A stretch of DNA of 46,809 bases, taken from Mycobacterium sp. (lineage in GTDB: Bacteria > Actinomycetota > Actinomycetes > Mycobacteriales > Mycobacteriaceae). Below, piece after piece: positions 17,793 to 27,605 of this stretch; positions within the stretch are counted from its first letter, which is position 1, and each line of letters begins with the position of its first letter. The position numbers and the translations under genes were made by a program. The notes under the pieces are model-generated. The model saw only the letters and a list, made by a program, of their open reading frames with translations, was not told where the DNA came from and made no database searches. Location of the stretch: contig JAGYKK010000022.1 in NCBI GenBank assembly GCA_018401645.1, forward strand, positions 1 through 46,809, read 5' to 3'.

Positions 17793-18265
17793 GGCGCTGT
17801 GGCCGTCGGGGTGGGCTTTATCCAGACCGGCTGACCGGCCACGATCCAGCACGACCCGCTCGCAGCACGCGGCGAGGCGTTGGTTGAGTGCGCCCAGTTC
17901 GTCGGTGAAACGGCGGCCCGCCGCGGTCATCGGCACTACCGTCAGGCCCACCTCAGGGCTGACCAGAGCTAGCGGAGCATGAAATCCGCTGATCGCCGCG
18001 ACCAGATCGTCGACCTCGGGGTTGATCGGCGCGTCGTCCCAGCAACGGTGGTCCAGTGTCGCGGTAAGCCAGCCGCCCAGGTCGTCGACCAAGGCTGGGA
18101 TATCGGGATCCGCCCGCAATTGGGTTGCCACATCGGCACTTTCGACGGTGATCCAGTGCGGCGGGCGTCTTTGCCTATGGTCGATGATCCAAAGGCGCGC
18201 CCACGCGGCGTCCGAGTCCCTGTGGGGTCGACAGCCGGTGCGCCGATGTCACAGCGCACACTGCC
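17789..18265 (-). pseudogene. cobU: cobU remnant lacking its 5' end
   Basis: Adenosylcobinamide kinase/guanylyltransferase, C-terminal two thirds only. Visible: SDAAWARLWIIDHRQRRPPH, ITVESADVATQLRADPDIPA, VDDLGGWLTATLDH, then ALVSPEVGLTVVPMTAAGRR and NQRLAACCERVVL; after one extra base the tail reads [17 protein letters not shown] and stops at 17789 within the cobT GTG. The N-terminal P-loop (GGxRSGKS) that should precede SDAAW by about 50 residues is not found in any frame; a further shift sits near 18215. The sequence beyond about 18265 belongs to the phosphodiesterase-like gene on the other strand. As read it cannot make a working CobU. Confidence 0.75.
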
Positions 18266-19688
18266 GATGCTCCCGGCACTGCCGGTCGCCCCCGCCACCG
18301 CCGTGACGGTCAGCAGCGCATCCTCGACAACGACCCGCCGCGGCGCCAACGCGGTCGCGGCCGCTCACGTACAGATCACCGAGCCGACGCACGTGCTGCT
18401 GATCGGCGTCGACGGCGTCAACATGAGCAAGGTGCTTGAGTACGACTATGACGAGCCCACCAGCGGGTTCCGCATCCTGATGGACCAGGGCGTCACCGGA
18501 ACGACCAGCTTCGTCGGGCACACGACCATCTCGGGCCCGTCCTGGTCGACGATTCTGACCGGTGCCTGGGACGACAAGACCGGGGTGTTCAACAACATCT
18601 TCAACCCGGCTCCGTATAACTCCTGGCCGACGGCGATCAACCTGATCGAATACCACGCCCCTGAGGTCGACACCGCGGTCTTTGCCAACTGGCAGTACAT
18701 CAACGACATCGCCGACGCCGGCGGCTACCCGGCCGACATCAACGAGTTCGTCGAGTTTGACACCAGCTGGGAGGTCACCGACGACCTCGTGGTGCTGCAG
18801 ACCATCGATCAGATCCTCAACACGACTGCCACCGACTCGGCCTTCATCTTCTCCTACCAGGTGGCGGTGGACGAGGCCGGACACGAGGCGGGCGGCGATT
18901 CGGACGCGTACACGGCCGCGCTGCTCAACACCAGCAAGAACATCGCCTTGATCATGGCGGCCGTCGATGCCTGGGAGGTGCTCAACCCCGGCCAGCAGTG
19001 GACGGTGATCACCACCACCGACCACGGCCACCAGCCCCAAGCCGGCTTCGGCCACGGCTTTCAGTCACCTGATGAGACCGCATCGTGGGTCATCTTCGAC
19101 CTCGAGGGTGACGATGCGGACGACGGCCTGCAGAACCTGGGCTACTCGAACGTCGACATCACGCCGACGATCGTGGACTTGTTCGGCATCGAGCAGCGGT
19201 CCGACTTCGATGGTGTGCCACTACGGGAGAAGACCGACGGCGTCGTTGCGCCGGTAGATCTGAAGCAGTCGATCACCGACGCTCTCGGAACGTACGGCTT
19301 TCCGGATCCCATCACCGATTTCACTCTCAGCGTGCGCACGGTTTTCGGCGCGGTCCCGTACTTCCTCAACATTTTCGTTGAAGACATCACCGGGTTCCTG
19401 CAGGGTGTGGTCGAGCAGGAGATCTTCCTGATCAGCACCCTGGCTCAGGTGGCGGAGTTCGCTGTCGGCTTCCTCGGCGGTGTCCTCGTCGATGTGACGC
19501 AGGTGATTGCCGGCGTGGTCGCCAGGTTGACCGGATCGGGCGCCATCGCGCCGACGGATCCCCCGCTGCCGCCGCCGCCGGCGGGCTCGGTGCGGCGCTG
19601 CTGGCGCTGGGCGCGGGTCGTGAATCGGGCGCCGGCCTGGTCGCAGCTCATACCGGGTTGGCCGATCAGATCGCCCGGGCCGACCTGA
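18249..19688 (+). CDS. Type I phosphodiesterase/nucleotide pyrophosphatase (alkaline phosphatase superfamily), both ends abnormal
   Basis: The core (about 18380-19560) matches an exported mycobacterial phosphodiesterase family. Metal and nucleophile motifs are all present: [25 protein letters not shown] (Thr nucleophile), [18 protein letters not shown] and GHGFQSPDE, followed by [12 protein letters not shown] and VVARLTGSG near the family's usual end. There is no signal peptide; the frame stays open upstream over cobU to 17979, and MSQRTLPML at 18249 is only the first ATG in a Ser/Ala/Pro-rich stretch. At the 3' end the frame loses its own stop and runs into glycerate-kinase DNA (after about 19565), ending at 19688. 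It looks like an internal piece of a secreted enzyme spliced between two conserved genes. Confidence 0.75.
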   Translation, partial: SQRTLPMLPALPVAPATAVTVSSASSTTTRRGANAVAAAHVQITEPTHVLLIGVDGVNMSKVLEYDYDEPTSGFRILMDQGVTGTTSFVGHTTISGPSWSTILTGAWDDKTGVFNNIFNPAPYNSWPTAINLIEYHAPEVDTAVFANWQYINDIADAGGYPADINEFVEFDTSWEVTDDLVVLQTIDQILNTTATDSAFIFSYQVAVDEAGHEAGGDSDAYTAALLNTSKNIALIMAAVDAWEVLNPGQQWTVITTTDHGHQPQAGFGHGFQSPDETASWVIFDLEGDDADDGLQNLGYSNVDITPTIVDLFGIEQRSDFDGVPLREKTDGVVAPVDLKQSITDALGTYGFPDPITDFTLSVRTVFGAVPYFLNIFVEDITGFLQGVVEQEIFLISTLAQVAEFAVGFLGGVLVDVTQVIAGVVARLTGSGAIAPTDPPLPPPPAGSVRRCWRWARVVNRAPAWSQLIPGWPIRSPGPT

Positions 19689-19957
19689 TCGTGACCGGGG
19701 AGGGTCGTCTCGACGAGCAGTCGCTGCACGGCAAAGTCGTCGGTGCCCTGGCCGGCGCGGCCAGGCCGGATGGCACGACGGTGCTGGTGCTGGCTGGTCA
19801 GGTGGATCTGGCGCCAGCCGCCCGTGAGGCGGCGGGCATCACCGCGGCCCATGCACTGGCCGACTACGCGGGGTCGGTTCAGGCGGCGATCGACGACGCC
19901 GCCGCACAGCTTGAGGGCCTGGCTGAGCGCACCGCGGCCGGACTGTCGAGGGAATAG
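19566..19957 (+). pseudogene. glxK: Glycerate kinase remnant, C-terminal third only (Rv2205c-like)
   Basis: In frame 2 the text from about 19577 reads [20 protein letters not shown], then [20 protein letters not shown] and [19 protein letters not shown], the C-terminal domain of glycerate kinase, stopping at TAG 19955-19957. Full-length family members have about 360-380 residues; only about 130 remain. There is no proper start: upstream sequence belongs to the phosphodiesterase-like gene and the join falls in a GCC/CCG run near 19565-19580. The last TTG at 19658 could start only a nonfunctional fragment. Convention places erpA directly downstream, as here. Confidence 0.8.
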
Positions 19958-20028
19958 GCCCGATACCAGGTAGCGTTGGGTAGGTAGGCGTTCCACCGAA
20001 CCCCACTCCAGTGCACAAGGGAGAAGTA

Positions 20029-20421
20029 ATGTCCCCATCTGATCAGATCCAGTCCGACCAGGTCCAGTCTGTTGATACGGCCGCCTCGACCGAGACACAC
20101 GGCGTGACCATGACCGACGCCGCAGCCGTCAAGGCAAAATCCCTGCTGGACCAGGAGGGCCGCACTGACCTCGCGCTCCGCATCGCCGTGCAACCCGGAG
20201 GATGCGCGGGCCTGCGCTACAACCTGTTCTTCGATGATCGCGACCTCGACGGCGACCTGGTCGCCGATTTCGGCGGAGTGATGCTGACGGTCGACCGGAT
20301 GAGCGCCCCGTACGTGCAGGGTGCCTCCATCGACTTCGTCGACACCATTGAGAAGCAGGGCTTCACGATCGATAACCCGAACGCCGGCGGATCCTGCGCC
20401 TGCGGCGACTCGTTCAACTGA
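20029..20421 (+). CDS. erpA: HesB/ErpA-type iron-sulfur cluster carrier (Rv2204c-like)
   Basis: 130 residues from ATG 20029, preceded by AAGGGAGAAG. A-type carrier that passes Fe-S clusters to client enzymes. The three conserved Cys are present: one in QPGGCAGLRYNLFFDD and two in GGSCACGDSFN at the C-terminus. The N-terminal 25 residues are a Gln/Ser/Asp-rich extension compared with family members of about 118 residues. The only known neighbours are the broken glycerate kinase upstream and the convergent Rv2203-like gene, separated by a 15-bp repeat array. Confidence 0.93.
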   Translation: MSPSDQIQSDQVQSVDTAASTETHGVTMTDAAAVKAKSLLDQEGRTDLALRIAVQPGGCAGLRYNLFFDDRDLDGDLVADFGGVMLTVDRMSAPYVQGASIDFVDTIEKQGFTIDNPNAGGSCACGDSFN

Positions 20422-20433
20422 CTTTTCGGTCTG

Positions 20434-20523
20434 GGACCGGTCAGATTTGGACCGGTCAGCACTGGACCGTTCAGTACTGGACCGTTCAGTACTGGACCGG
20501 TCAGCACTGGACCGTTCAGTACT
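20434..20523. repeat. Six 15-bp tandem units between convergent genes
   Basis: Units run GGACCGGTCAGATTT, then GGACCGGTCAGCACT or GGACCGTTCAGTACT, at 20434, 20449, 20464, 20479, 20494 and 20509. Two palindromes recur: GACCGGTC and CAGTACTG. The array starts 12 bp after the erpA stop and the last unit contains the stop of the opposing gene. The palindromic units could fold into serial hairpins and serve as a two-way terminator (inference). Confidence 0.95.
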
Positions 20524-21148
20524 GGGCGGTAGTGCGCAACAGATATGAGCACACCAGCAGCTGACCGTCCTGGCGCAGGAGTTGAGCCACACCCTGCTCC
20601 TCGTCGCGGGATCTGCGCGAGGTGCTGGCCGGGCTCACCCGCATGGTGAACAGCGCCTGCGCCTGGTATGACGACGACAGCACGATCTCGTCGATCGACA
20701 CGACTTCGGCTCGGGCGAATTGCTTACCGAACGCGTCGCTGGCCAACCTGGCCAGCGCCAGATCGGATCTGCGGTCCTTGACCCCGTCGAACATGCCGCA
20801 CAGGTTGTTACGGGCGATGGTCTCGGTGTCGCCGTTCGAGAGCGCGGTCAGGTAACCCTGTATCGCCACCTTCGCAGATTGGTCGGTGAATCCCGTCGGC
20901 CCGGACGTGGATCGGTTACCCCCCGCAGCCAGGACGGCGGCGACAAGGGCCCCGGCCAGTGCAACGGCCAGCAGACTCCACCACAGCGCCCGCCGGTGAC
21001 CCGGTGGCTTTACGAACCCGACCGGAGGCGGCAACGGACCGGGGTAGACCCCCGGGTAGGGATAGGGCTCACCGCCGTACCCGGGCGGCGTGGGAAACCT
21101 TTGGCCCTCGGCACCGCCGGGGGGGTGCGGCGGATACGGGCCGGCCAT
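20516..21148 (-). CDS. Membrane-anchored protein with Pro/Tyr/Gly-rich N-terminus (Rv2203-like)
   Basis: 210 residues. Residues 1-48 are Pro/Gly/Tyr-rich (MAGPYPPHPPGG, YPYPGVYPG), then one transmembrane segment (about 55-76, WWSLLAVALAGALVAAVLAA), then an outside domain (about 88-210) with FTDQSAKVAIQGYLTALSNG, IARNNLCGMFDGV and LLRQDGQLLVCSYL. The two Cys may form a disulfide. The outside domain has the look of DUF4878/lumazine-binding-like folds. It matches the conserved mycobacterial membrane protein at this locus; role unknown. The stop TGA lies in the sixth unit of the 15-bp array. Divergent from adoK. Confidence 0.85.
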   Translation of the reverse strand: MAGPYPPHPPGGAEGQRFPTPPGYGGEPYPYPGVYPGPLPPPVGFVKPPGHRRALWWSLLAVALAGALVAAVLAAGGNRSTSGPTGFTDQSAKVAIQGYLTALSNGDTETIARNNLCGMFDGVKDRRSDLALARLASDAFGKQFARAEVVSIDEIVLSSSYQAQALFTMRVSPASTSRRSRDEEQGVAQLLRQDGQLLVCSYLLRTTAQY

Positions 21149-21280
21149 CGTTTCGTCTCCTGGAGGTTGTCGGCTCGCGGGCGATTCGAGCGCGAGTCGG
21201 GACGCGTACGCAGGCTAGCGCACCGCCGCCGGGATGGGTGGCGGCGCGACCGCGGGTAGTGTGACGTAGCTCGGCGGTAG

Positions 21281-22309
<1,029 letters not shown>

Positions 22310-22313
22310 GGGT

Positions 22314-24245
22314 CTACAGCCGCACCGGGTAGTGCGGCTCGCTGATCTTCGGCACCACGCTGCGTTCGACGAAGATCGCGTACCACAGCAGGAAGATCAG
22401 CACCGTCCACAACCGCCGGCTGTGATCGGCGCCGCCGAGGCGGTGCTCGTCGAGCATGATGCGCACCGCCGGAAGATTGATAAGGCCACCGGCCGCCGAG
22501 CGCTCGATCGTGCCGTAGGCCCAGTCCATCAACTCTCCGGCGCGTAGCCAGTGCCGGATCGGCACCGGGAAACCCAGCTTCGCTCGGTTGAGCACATGGG
22601 GAGGAACGATCGGCTCCAGTGCCCGGCGAAGGGCGTACTTGGTGGTGGCGCGGGTGATCTTCTGCTCGACCGGCAACCGGGCGGCCACCGCGAATACCTC
22701 CGGGTCCAGAAACGGGACCCGCAATTCCAGCGAGTTCGCCATCGTCATCTTGTCGGCCTTGACCAGGATGTCTCCGCGCAGCCAGGTGAACAGATCGAGG
22801 TGCTGCATCCGGGCAACCGGATCCCAGCCGCGGGACTGCGCGTAAATGGCCGCGGTGACATCGGTATGGGTCCACGCCGGGTTGAAATCGGGCAACACCG
22901 CGCGCAATTGCTCATCGGAGAAACTGCGGGCGTTTCCGTAGTAGCGCTCCTCCAATGTCAGCGAGCCGCGATGCAGCAGGCTTTTGCCCCGCATGCCCTC
23001 GGGCAGCGGTTGTGACGCCCTGCCGAGCGTTGCACGAACAGACCGCGGGAGATAGTTGAATCCTCTGAGCGACAACGGTTCCCGGTAGATCGTGTAGCCG
23101 CCGAAGAGTTCGTCGGCGCCTTCCCCGGACAGAACGACCTTGACGTGTTTACGCGCCTCTCGCGCGATGAAGAACAGTGGAACCAGTGCCGGGTCGGCCA
23201 CCGGTTCGTCGAGGTACCAGACTATTTCCGGTAGCGCGGCGACGAATTCCGACTGGCTGACCACCTTCGTGATGTGGCGCGCACCGATGGCCTCGGCGGA
23301 GGCGACCGCGACATCTACCTCGGAAAACCCTTCGCGCTCAAAGCCGGTGGTGAAGGTGATCAGCTCGGGGTTGTGCCGAATCGCCAGCGCAGCGATCGCG
23401 GTGGAATCGATACCGCCGGACAAAAACGCTCCAACGGTGACGTCGGCGCGCATGTGCTTGGCGACCGAATCCTCAAGCACCGCGGTGATTTCGTCATAGC
23501 GGGCCTGCTCCGTTCCGGCCGCGAATCCGACGGCACTGAATCGGGGCCGGAAGTACCGGGTCACCTCGGGCGGGCAGTCGGGCCGGATCATCGCGTAGCA
23601 GCCGGATTCCAGGCGGCGCACCCCCCGGTGCAGCGTCTCGGGTTCGGGCACGTACTGCAGCACCGTGTAGTGCTGCAGCGCCCGGCGGTCGATGTCGGTG
23701 TCGAGGCCGAGAACCCCGGCCAAGTCGAGCAGGCACTTCTCCTCGCTCCCGACCACGGTGCCGCCCACCCCGGTCGCCATGAACAGCGGTTTGATTCCGA
23801 ACGGGTCACGCGCGCAGAACAACTCTGAGCGCTCGGTGTCCCACAGTGCGAATGCGAACATGCCCCGCAGTCGGCTCAGCGATTCGACGCCCCAGTGGTG
23901 ATAGGCGGCGACAATGGCCTCGCCGTCGCCGTCGGTGGCAAAGGTCGCCCCGAATTCGGACTGCAATTGAGCCCGTAACTCCAGATAGTTGTAGATCTCG
24001 CCGTTGAACACCAGCGTGTAGCGGTCGGGCGCGGACGGCGGCCCCCACCGCAGCGGCTGATGGGAGTGGGCGATGTCGATGATCGACAGCCGGTTGAACC
24101 CCAGGACCACGTGTTCCCCGGTCCAGGTGCCCGGTTCGTCGGGGCCGCGGTGCCGCATCAGGTGGGAGGCACCGGCCACAGCATCGGTGGTCTCAGTGGT
24201 GATCGTGCTCGCCGTCCGCCCTACCAGTGCAAGCAGTCCACACAC
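22314..24245 (-). CDS. asnB: Asparagine synthetase (glutamine-hydrolysing)
   Basis: 643 residues. The start is GTG 24245, giving V-C-G-L-L so that the catalytic Cys2 is exposed after Met removal; the frame is open further upstream without homology. N-terminal glutaminase domain: RHRGPDEPGTW, NRLSIIDIAHSHQP, VFNGEIYNYLELR. C-terminal synthetase domain: SGGIDSTAIAALA (ATP loop, about residue 275), SGEGADELFGGYTIYRE, and DKMTMANSLELRVPFLD. Length is close to that of mycobacterial AsnB. A CATACT hexamer 7 nt upstream of the GTG suggests leaderless transcription. Convergent with adoK, divergent from ctaC. Confidence 0.96.
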   Translation of the reverse strand: MCGLLALVGRTASTITTETTDAVAGASHLMRHRGPDEPGTWTGEHVVLGFNRLSIIDIAHSHQPLRWGPPSAPDRYTLVFNGEIYNYLELRAQLQSEFGATFATDGDGEAIVAAYHHWGVESLSRLRGMFAFALWDTERSELFCARDPFGIKPLFMATGVGGTVVGSEEKCLLDLAGVLGLDTDIDRRALQHYTVLQYVPEPETLHRGVRRLESGCYAMIRPDCPPEVTRYFRPRFSAVGFAAGTEQARYDEITAVLEDSVAKHMRADVTVGAFLSGGIDSTAIAALAIRHNPELITFTTGFEREGFSEVDVAVASAEAIGARHITKVVSQSEFVAALPEIVWYLDEPVADPALVPLFFIAREARKHVKVVLSGEGADELFGGYTIYREPLSLRGFNYLPRSVRATLGRASQPLPEGMRGKSLLHRGSLTLEERYYGNARSFSDEQLRAVLPDFNPAWTHTDVTAAIYAQSRGWDPVARMQHLDLFTWLRGDILVKADKMTMANSLELRVPFLDPEVFAVAARLPVEQKITRATTKYALRRALEPIVPPHVLNRAKLGFPVPIRHWLRAGELMDWAYGTIERSAAGGLINLPAVRIMLDEHRLGGADHSRRLWTVLIFLLWYAIFVERSVVPKISEPHYPVRL

Positions 24246-24252
24246 CCGGCCC

Positions 24253-24258
24253 AGTATG
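24253..24258 (-). promoter_or_regulatory. -10 hexamer of a probable leaderless promoter (asnB)
   Basis: CATACT on the minus strand, 7 nt before GTG 24245. It supports this start, which also places the catalytic Cys at position 2. Confidence 0.55.
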
Positions 24259-24321
24259 CCCGATCTGCGGGGTTCGAATGAACTCGCAACCGACCGAATC
24301 GCCAGGTGTGTCCGCCTGCCG

Positions 24322-24349
24322 TTGATCGGTGGTCTACGCTGCGTAGTAT
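24322..24349 (+). promoter_or_regulatory. Candidate sigma-70-type promoter for ctaC
   Basis: TTGATC (24322-24327), 16-bp spacer, TAGTAT (24344-24349). A transcript would start near 24356 and carry a leader of about 89 nt before the ctaC GTG. The 199-bp asnB-ctaC gap otherwise holds only the asnB -10 element. Confidence 0.4.
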
Positions 24350-24444
24350 TCGGGTGCAGGTGTGTGTTCGGGTGATTCCCGCCGGTGCTGATCACCGGGT
24401 CGTTCGACACCATCGGCCCAGCTTGTGACCCAGGAGGTGCCACG

Positions 24445-25521
24445 GTGACACCACGCAGGCCCAGCACTACCTCGACCCGCTCACGGGGGCGCCGCGCGGT
24501 GCTCACCAGCGTCACGCTCGCGGTGCTGGCAGTGACCCTCAGTGGCTGCGACTGGCGGCACGTGTTCGGACTCGGGTGGCCCAACGGCATCACGCCGGAA
24601 AGCCACCTCATGCGCCACCTGTGGCTGGGATCGGTGATCGCCGCCCTGATCGTCGGTGTCGTGGTCTGGGGCCTGATGTTCTGGACTGCCGCCTACCACC
24701 GCAAGAAACCGGGACAAACCGAACTGCCGCGCCAATTCGGCTACAACATGCCCCTGGAACTGGCGCTGACGGTGGTGCCCTTCCTGATCATTTCGGTACT
24801 GTTCTACTTCACCGTTGTCGTGCAGAACCGGGTCCTCGAGAAGGAGTCGAACCCCGAGGTCGTGATCGACGTCACCGCGTTCCAATGGAACTGGAAGTTC
24901 GGCTACCAGAAGATCGCTTTTAAAGACGGTTCCTTCAACTACGACGGCGCCGACCCGGCGCGCAAGGCCGCGATGATCTCCAAGCCCGAGGGCGAGGACA
25001 TTCACGGCGAGGAAAAGGTCGGACCGATCCGGGGCATGAACCCCGAGGACCGCAGTTACCTGAACTTCAACAAGGTCGAGACGATCGGAACCAGCGACGA
25101 GATCCCCGTCCTGGTACTGCCAGCAGGCAAGCGCATCGAATTCCAGCAAGCCTCCGCCGACGTGATCCACTCCTTCTGGGTGCCGGAATTCCTGTTCAAG
25201 CGCGACGTATTCCCGAACCCGAAGGAGAACCACTCGGAAAACATCTGGCAGATTTCCGAGATCACCCAGACCGGTGCCTTCGTCGGACGGTGTGCCGAAA
25301 TGTGCGGCACCTACCACGCAATGATGAACTTCGAAGTCCGGGTGGTGTCGGCCAGCGATTTCACCACCTACCTTCAGGCCCGGATCGCCGGTGACAGCAA
25401 TGCCGCGGCGTTGAGCGCGATCAACCAGTCGCCGGTGGCCACCAGCACCAAACCCTTCGATACCCGGCGCGGCGAACAGGTGAAATCACCGCCGCAGGCG
25501 GCTTCCCAGGCCGGTAACTGA
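24445..25521 (+). CDS. ctaC: Cytochrome c oxidase subunit II
   Basis: 358 residues from GTG 24445, with GGAGG 7 nt upstream. Subunit of the aa3 oxidase that takes electrons from the fused cytochrome cc of the bc1 complex. The N-terminus is a lipoprotein signal ending LSGC (Cys about residue 35), followed by two transmembrane helices (about 55-78 and 105-125). The CuA site is intact: [17 protein letters not shown], then [16 protein letters not shown] (two Cys, His, Met). A mycobacterial insert lies between the helices and the CuA site ([15 protein letters not shown]). Followed 18 bp later by ctaF. Confidence 0.97.
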   Translation: MTPRRPSTTSTRSRGRRAVLTSVTLAVLAVTLSGCDWRHVFGLGWPNGITPESHLMRHLWLGSVIAALIVGVVVWGLMFWTAAYHRKKPGQTELPRQFGYNMPLELALTVVPFLIISVLFYFTVVVQNRVLEKESNPEVVIDVTAFQWNWKFGYQKIAFKDGSFNYDGADPARKAAMISKPEGEDIHGEEKVGPIRGMNPEDRSYLNFNKVETIGTSDEIPVLVLPAGKRIEFQQASADVIHSFWVPEFLFKRDVFPNPKENHSENIWQISEITQTGAFVGRCAEMCGTYHAMMNFEVRVVSASDFTTYLQARIAGDSNAAALSAINQSPVATSTKPFDTRRGEQVKSPPQAASQAGN

Positions 25522-25539
25522 GCGAACAGGGGAAACGGC

Positions 25540-25959
25540 ATGCGTATTGAAGCCCGGCTTTTCGAAATTCTCACCGGTTTCTTCGGTCTCGCCGCGATCG
25601 CCTACGGGGCGTCAACGGCCTTTTTCGCGCCCTACGGCGTGGAATGGACGGGTACCACCGCCCTGGTGCTGACCGCGGGCCTGGCGACGATCATCGGCAC
25701 GTTCTTCCGGTTCGTGGCCCGCCGCCTCGACACCCGCCCGGAGGATTACGCGCAGGCTGACGTCGCCGACGGGGCCGGTGAGTTGGGGTTCTTTTCACCG
25801 CACAGCTGGTGGCCGATACTCATCGCGTTGGCCTTCTCGACGGCGGCCGTGGGGGCAGCGCTGTGGTTGCCGTGGCTGATTTTCACCGGTGTGGTAGCCG
25901 TTCTGGCTGCGGTGTCGGGTCTGGTGTTCGAGTACTACGTCGGGCCTGAGAAACACTGA
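25540..25959 (+). CDS. ctaF: Cytochrome c oxidase subunit 4 (actinobacterial)
   Basis: 139 residues with four transmembrane segments (about 9-30, 38-57, 88-105 and 108-128) and the actinobacterial subunit IV motifs [35 protein letters not shown] and [13 protein letters not shown]. Small structural subunit of the bc1-aa3 supercomplex. ATG 25540 with AGGGGA upstream; same operon as ctaC. Confidence 0.95.
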   Translation: MRIEARLFEILTGFFGLAAIAYGASTAFFAPYGVEWTGTTALVLTAGLATIIGTFFRFVARRLDTRPEDYAQADVADGAGELGFFSPHSWWPILIALAFSTAAVGAALWLPWLIFTGVVAVLAAVSGLVFEYYVGPEKH

Positions 25960-26134
25960 GCAGACCGGCGATCTTACGATCACGGCGCGAGCTCGAGGTC
26001 AAAGATCACGATCCGGGAGTTATCTGGCCGTGGCGCGGTGTGCTGAGAAGCCCGGTCAGCACCGTGTTCGGTAATGTCGTGCCGATGTGGGCCGGAAGGC
26101 CGCTAACCGGCTGTCGAAAGAGGATAGGCACAGG

Positions 26135-26948
26135 ATGAGCGGGCCGAATCCGCCGGATCAGGTCCCGGGTGGGCACCCGAGGGACGAGGCACCCGATGAA
26201 TTGACCGATACCGGTTTCTCGCGAGCCTACTCCGCGCCGGAGTCCGAGCAGTATGCCATCGCCCCCTTCATCCCGGCTGATCTGGAACTCTACGACTACG
26301 ACAGTTACGACCAGGGCGCCGAGCCGCCCGCTGACCTTTCTCCACCGAAGTGGCCGTGGGTCGTCGGCGTCACCGCCATCATCGCCGCGATCTCGCTGGT
26401 GGTCTCGGTCTCGTTGTTGGTGACCAGATCGGACCCCAGCGAAGTGGCTGCGCCGTCGAGTGCCACCAGTCAGCCTCGGTGCAGGATGAGATCACCCCCG
26501 CCCCGCCGCCGACCAGCGAGTCCCACCGCCACCGCCGCCACCTCCTCCGCCACCGACCGAGACGGTCACGGTGACACCAGACCGCCGCCCCCGCCCCGTC
26601 GTGACCGAGGCGCCGCCGCCGAGCCCCGCGCCGCCGCCCCCACCACCGCCCCCGCCTCCGCCGCCGGCTCCGGTAGGTCCCCGCAGGTGACCTACTCCGT
26701 CACCGGCGCCAAGGCGCCCCGGTGACATCATCACGGTGACCTACGTCGATGCCTCCGGTCGACGCCGAACGCAGCGCAACGTCTACATCCCCTGGTCTCT
26801 AACCGTGACGCCGATTTCGACGTCGGAGGTCGGCTCGGTACAGGCTTCCAGCCTGTTCCTGGTCAGCAGGCTGAACTGCTCCATCACCACGAGCGACGGG
26901 ACGGTGTTGTCATCGAATCAGAACAATTCCGCGCAGACGAGCTGCTGA
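26135..26948 (+). CDS. mmpS3: MmpS3-like membrane protein, frameshifted in its Pro-rich tract
   Basis: Begins ATG 26135 ([13 protein letters not shown]). Layout: acidic N-terminus with [20 protein letters not shown], one transmembrane helix (about residues 76-100, [20 protein letters not shown]), a long Pro/Thr-rich tract (26465-26680), then a folded MmpS-type domain ([11 protein letters not shown], then [20 protein letters not shown] and [16 protein letters not shown]). The text changes frame near 26470, inside the tract, and at about 26720 (an extra C before GGTGACATC), so as read it is split. Stop TGA 26946-26948 overlaps the next ATG. The name follows the reference locus; the role of MmpS3 here, within the respiratory cluster, is not established. 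Confidence 0.82.
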
Positions 26949-27600
26949 TGGGCTCGGAATCGGGTGCTGATCAAGCCACCGCGGAGCGACGCTCGCCGGA
27001 AACCGTGGACCGGGTGATGGTGGGCGTGTGCGGGGCGATCTGGCTGGTGCTGCTGGCCGTCACCGTGATCGCGACCGTTGCCCTGGTACATCTCGGACGA
27101 GGCCGGGACGGCGGTGCGCAGGAGCAGTCGCCGTGGTTGCTGTACAGCGTGATTGCCGTATCGGCTCTGGTAATCGCCGGGGCCATCCCGCTGCTGATGC
27201 GGGCTCGGCGACGGCGCTGGCAGAGCCGAGTGTCGCCGCCGAGGCGCCTGTGGCGCCGGCCCCGGTGCAGCCTGTCGACGCGCCAACGGAAAAGATGCGG
27301 GTGTTCGGTACCGCGATTGATCGCTACGCCGGCCCGGCCGACGCCGCGGCGGCCCAGGTTTCAGGTGCCCCTGGCTGTTATCGACCGATTGTGGCTTCGA
27401 GGCACGGCATCGCTACTGGCGGCGATCGGTCTGGCCCTGATCGCGGTCGCCACGGGGACGTACCTGTTGGCCACCGGGAATGACACAGGGTCATGGGTCG
27501 CACTCGGGGCGGCCGCAGTCATTACCGTGGCGATGCCAGCGATCCTGTCGCGTTCACCCCGCCTACTGGCAGACGCAGCGGACGTCGTCGCAGTCAATAG
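26948..27600 (+). CDS. Conserved membrane protein (Rv2197c-like), internal frameshifts
   Basis: Starts at ATG 26948, overlapping the mmpS3 stop (TGATG). Transmembrane segments: RVMVGVCGAIWLVLLAVTVI (about 24-48), WLLYSVIAVSALVIAGAIPL (about 63-83), and a C-terminal pair starting WLRGTASLLAAIGLALIAV. Between 27205 and 27360 the expected Ala/Pro/Glu-rich loop (VAAEAPVAPAPVQPVDAPTE) is in another frame, so two compensating indels bracket it. The same alternate frame ends at TAG 27598-27600, 5 bp before the convergent qcrB stop, which I take as the real end; otherwise the frame reads into the qcrB repeats to 27751. Function unknown. Confidence 0.7.
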
Positions 27601-27605
27601 CGACC

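Noticed and set aside
20434..20523. Possible CRISPR array
   Set aside because: Units are contiguous 15-mers without spacers and there are no cas genes.
26492..26734. Gly-rich minus-strand frame resembling a PE_PGRS tail
   Set aside because: It is the complement of the mmpS3 Pro/Thr codons; no PE domain or start signals.
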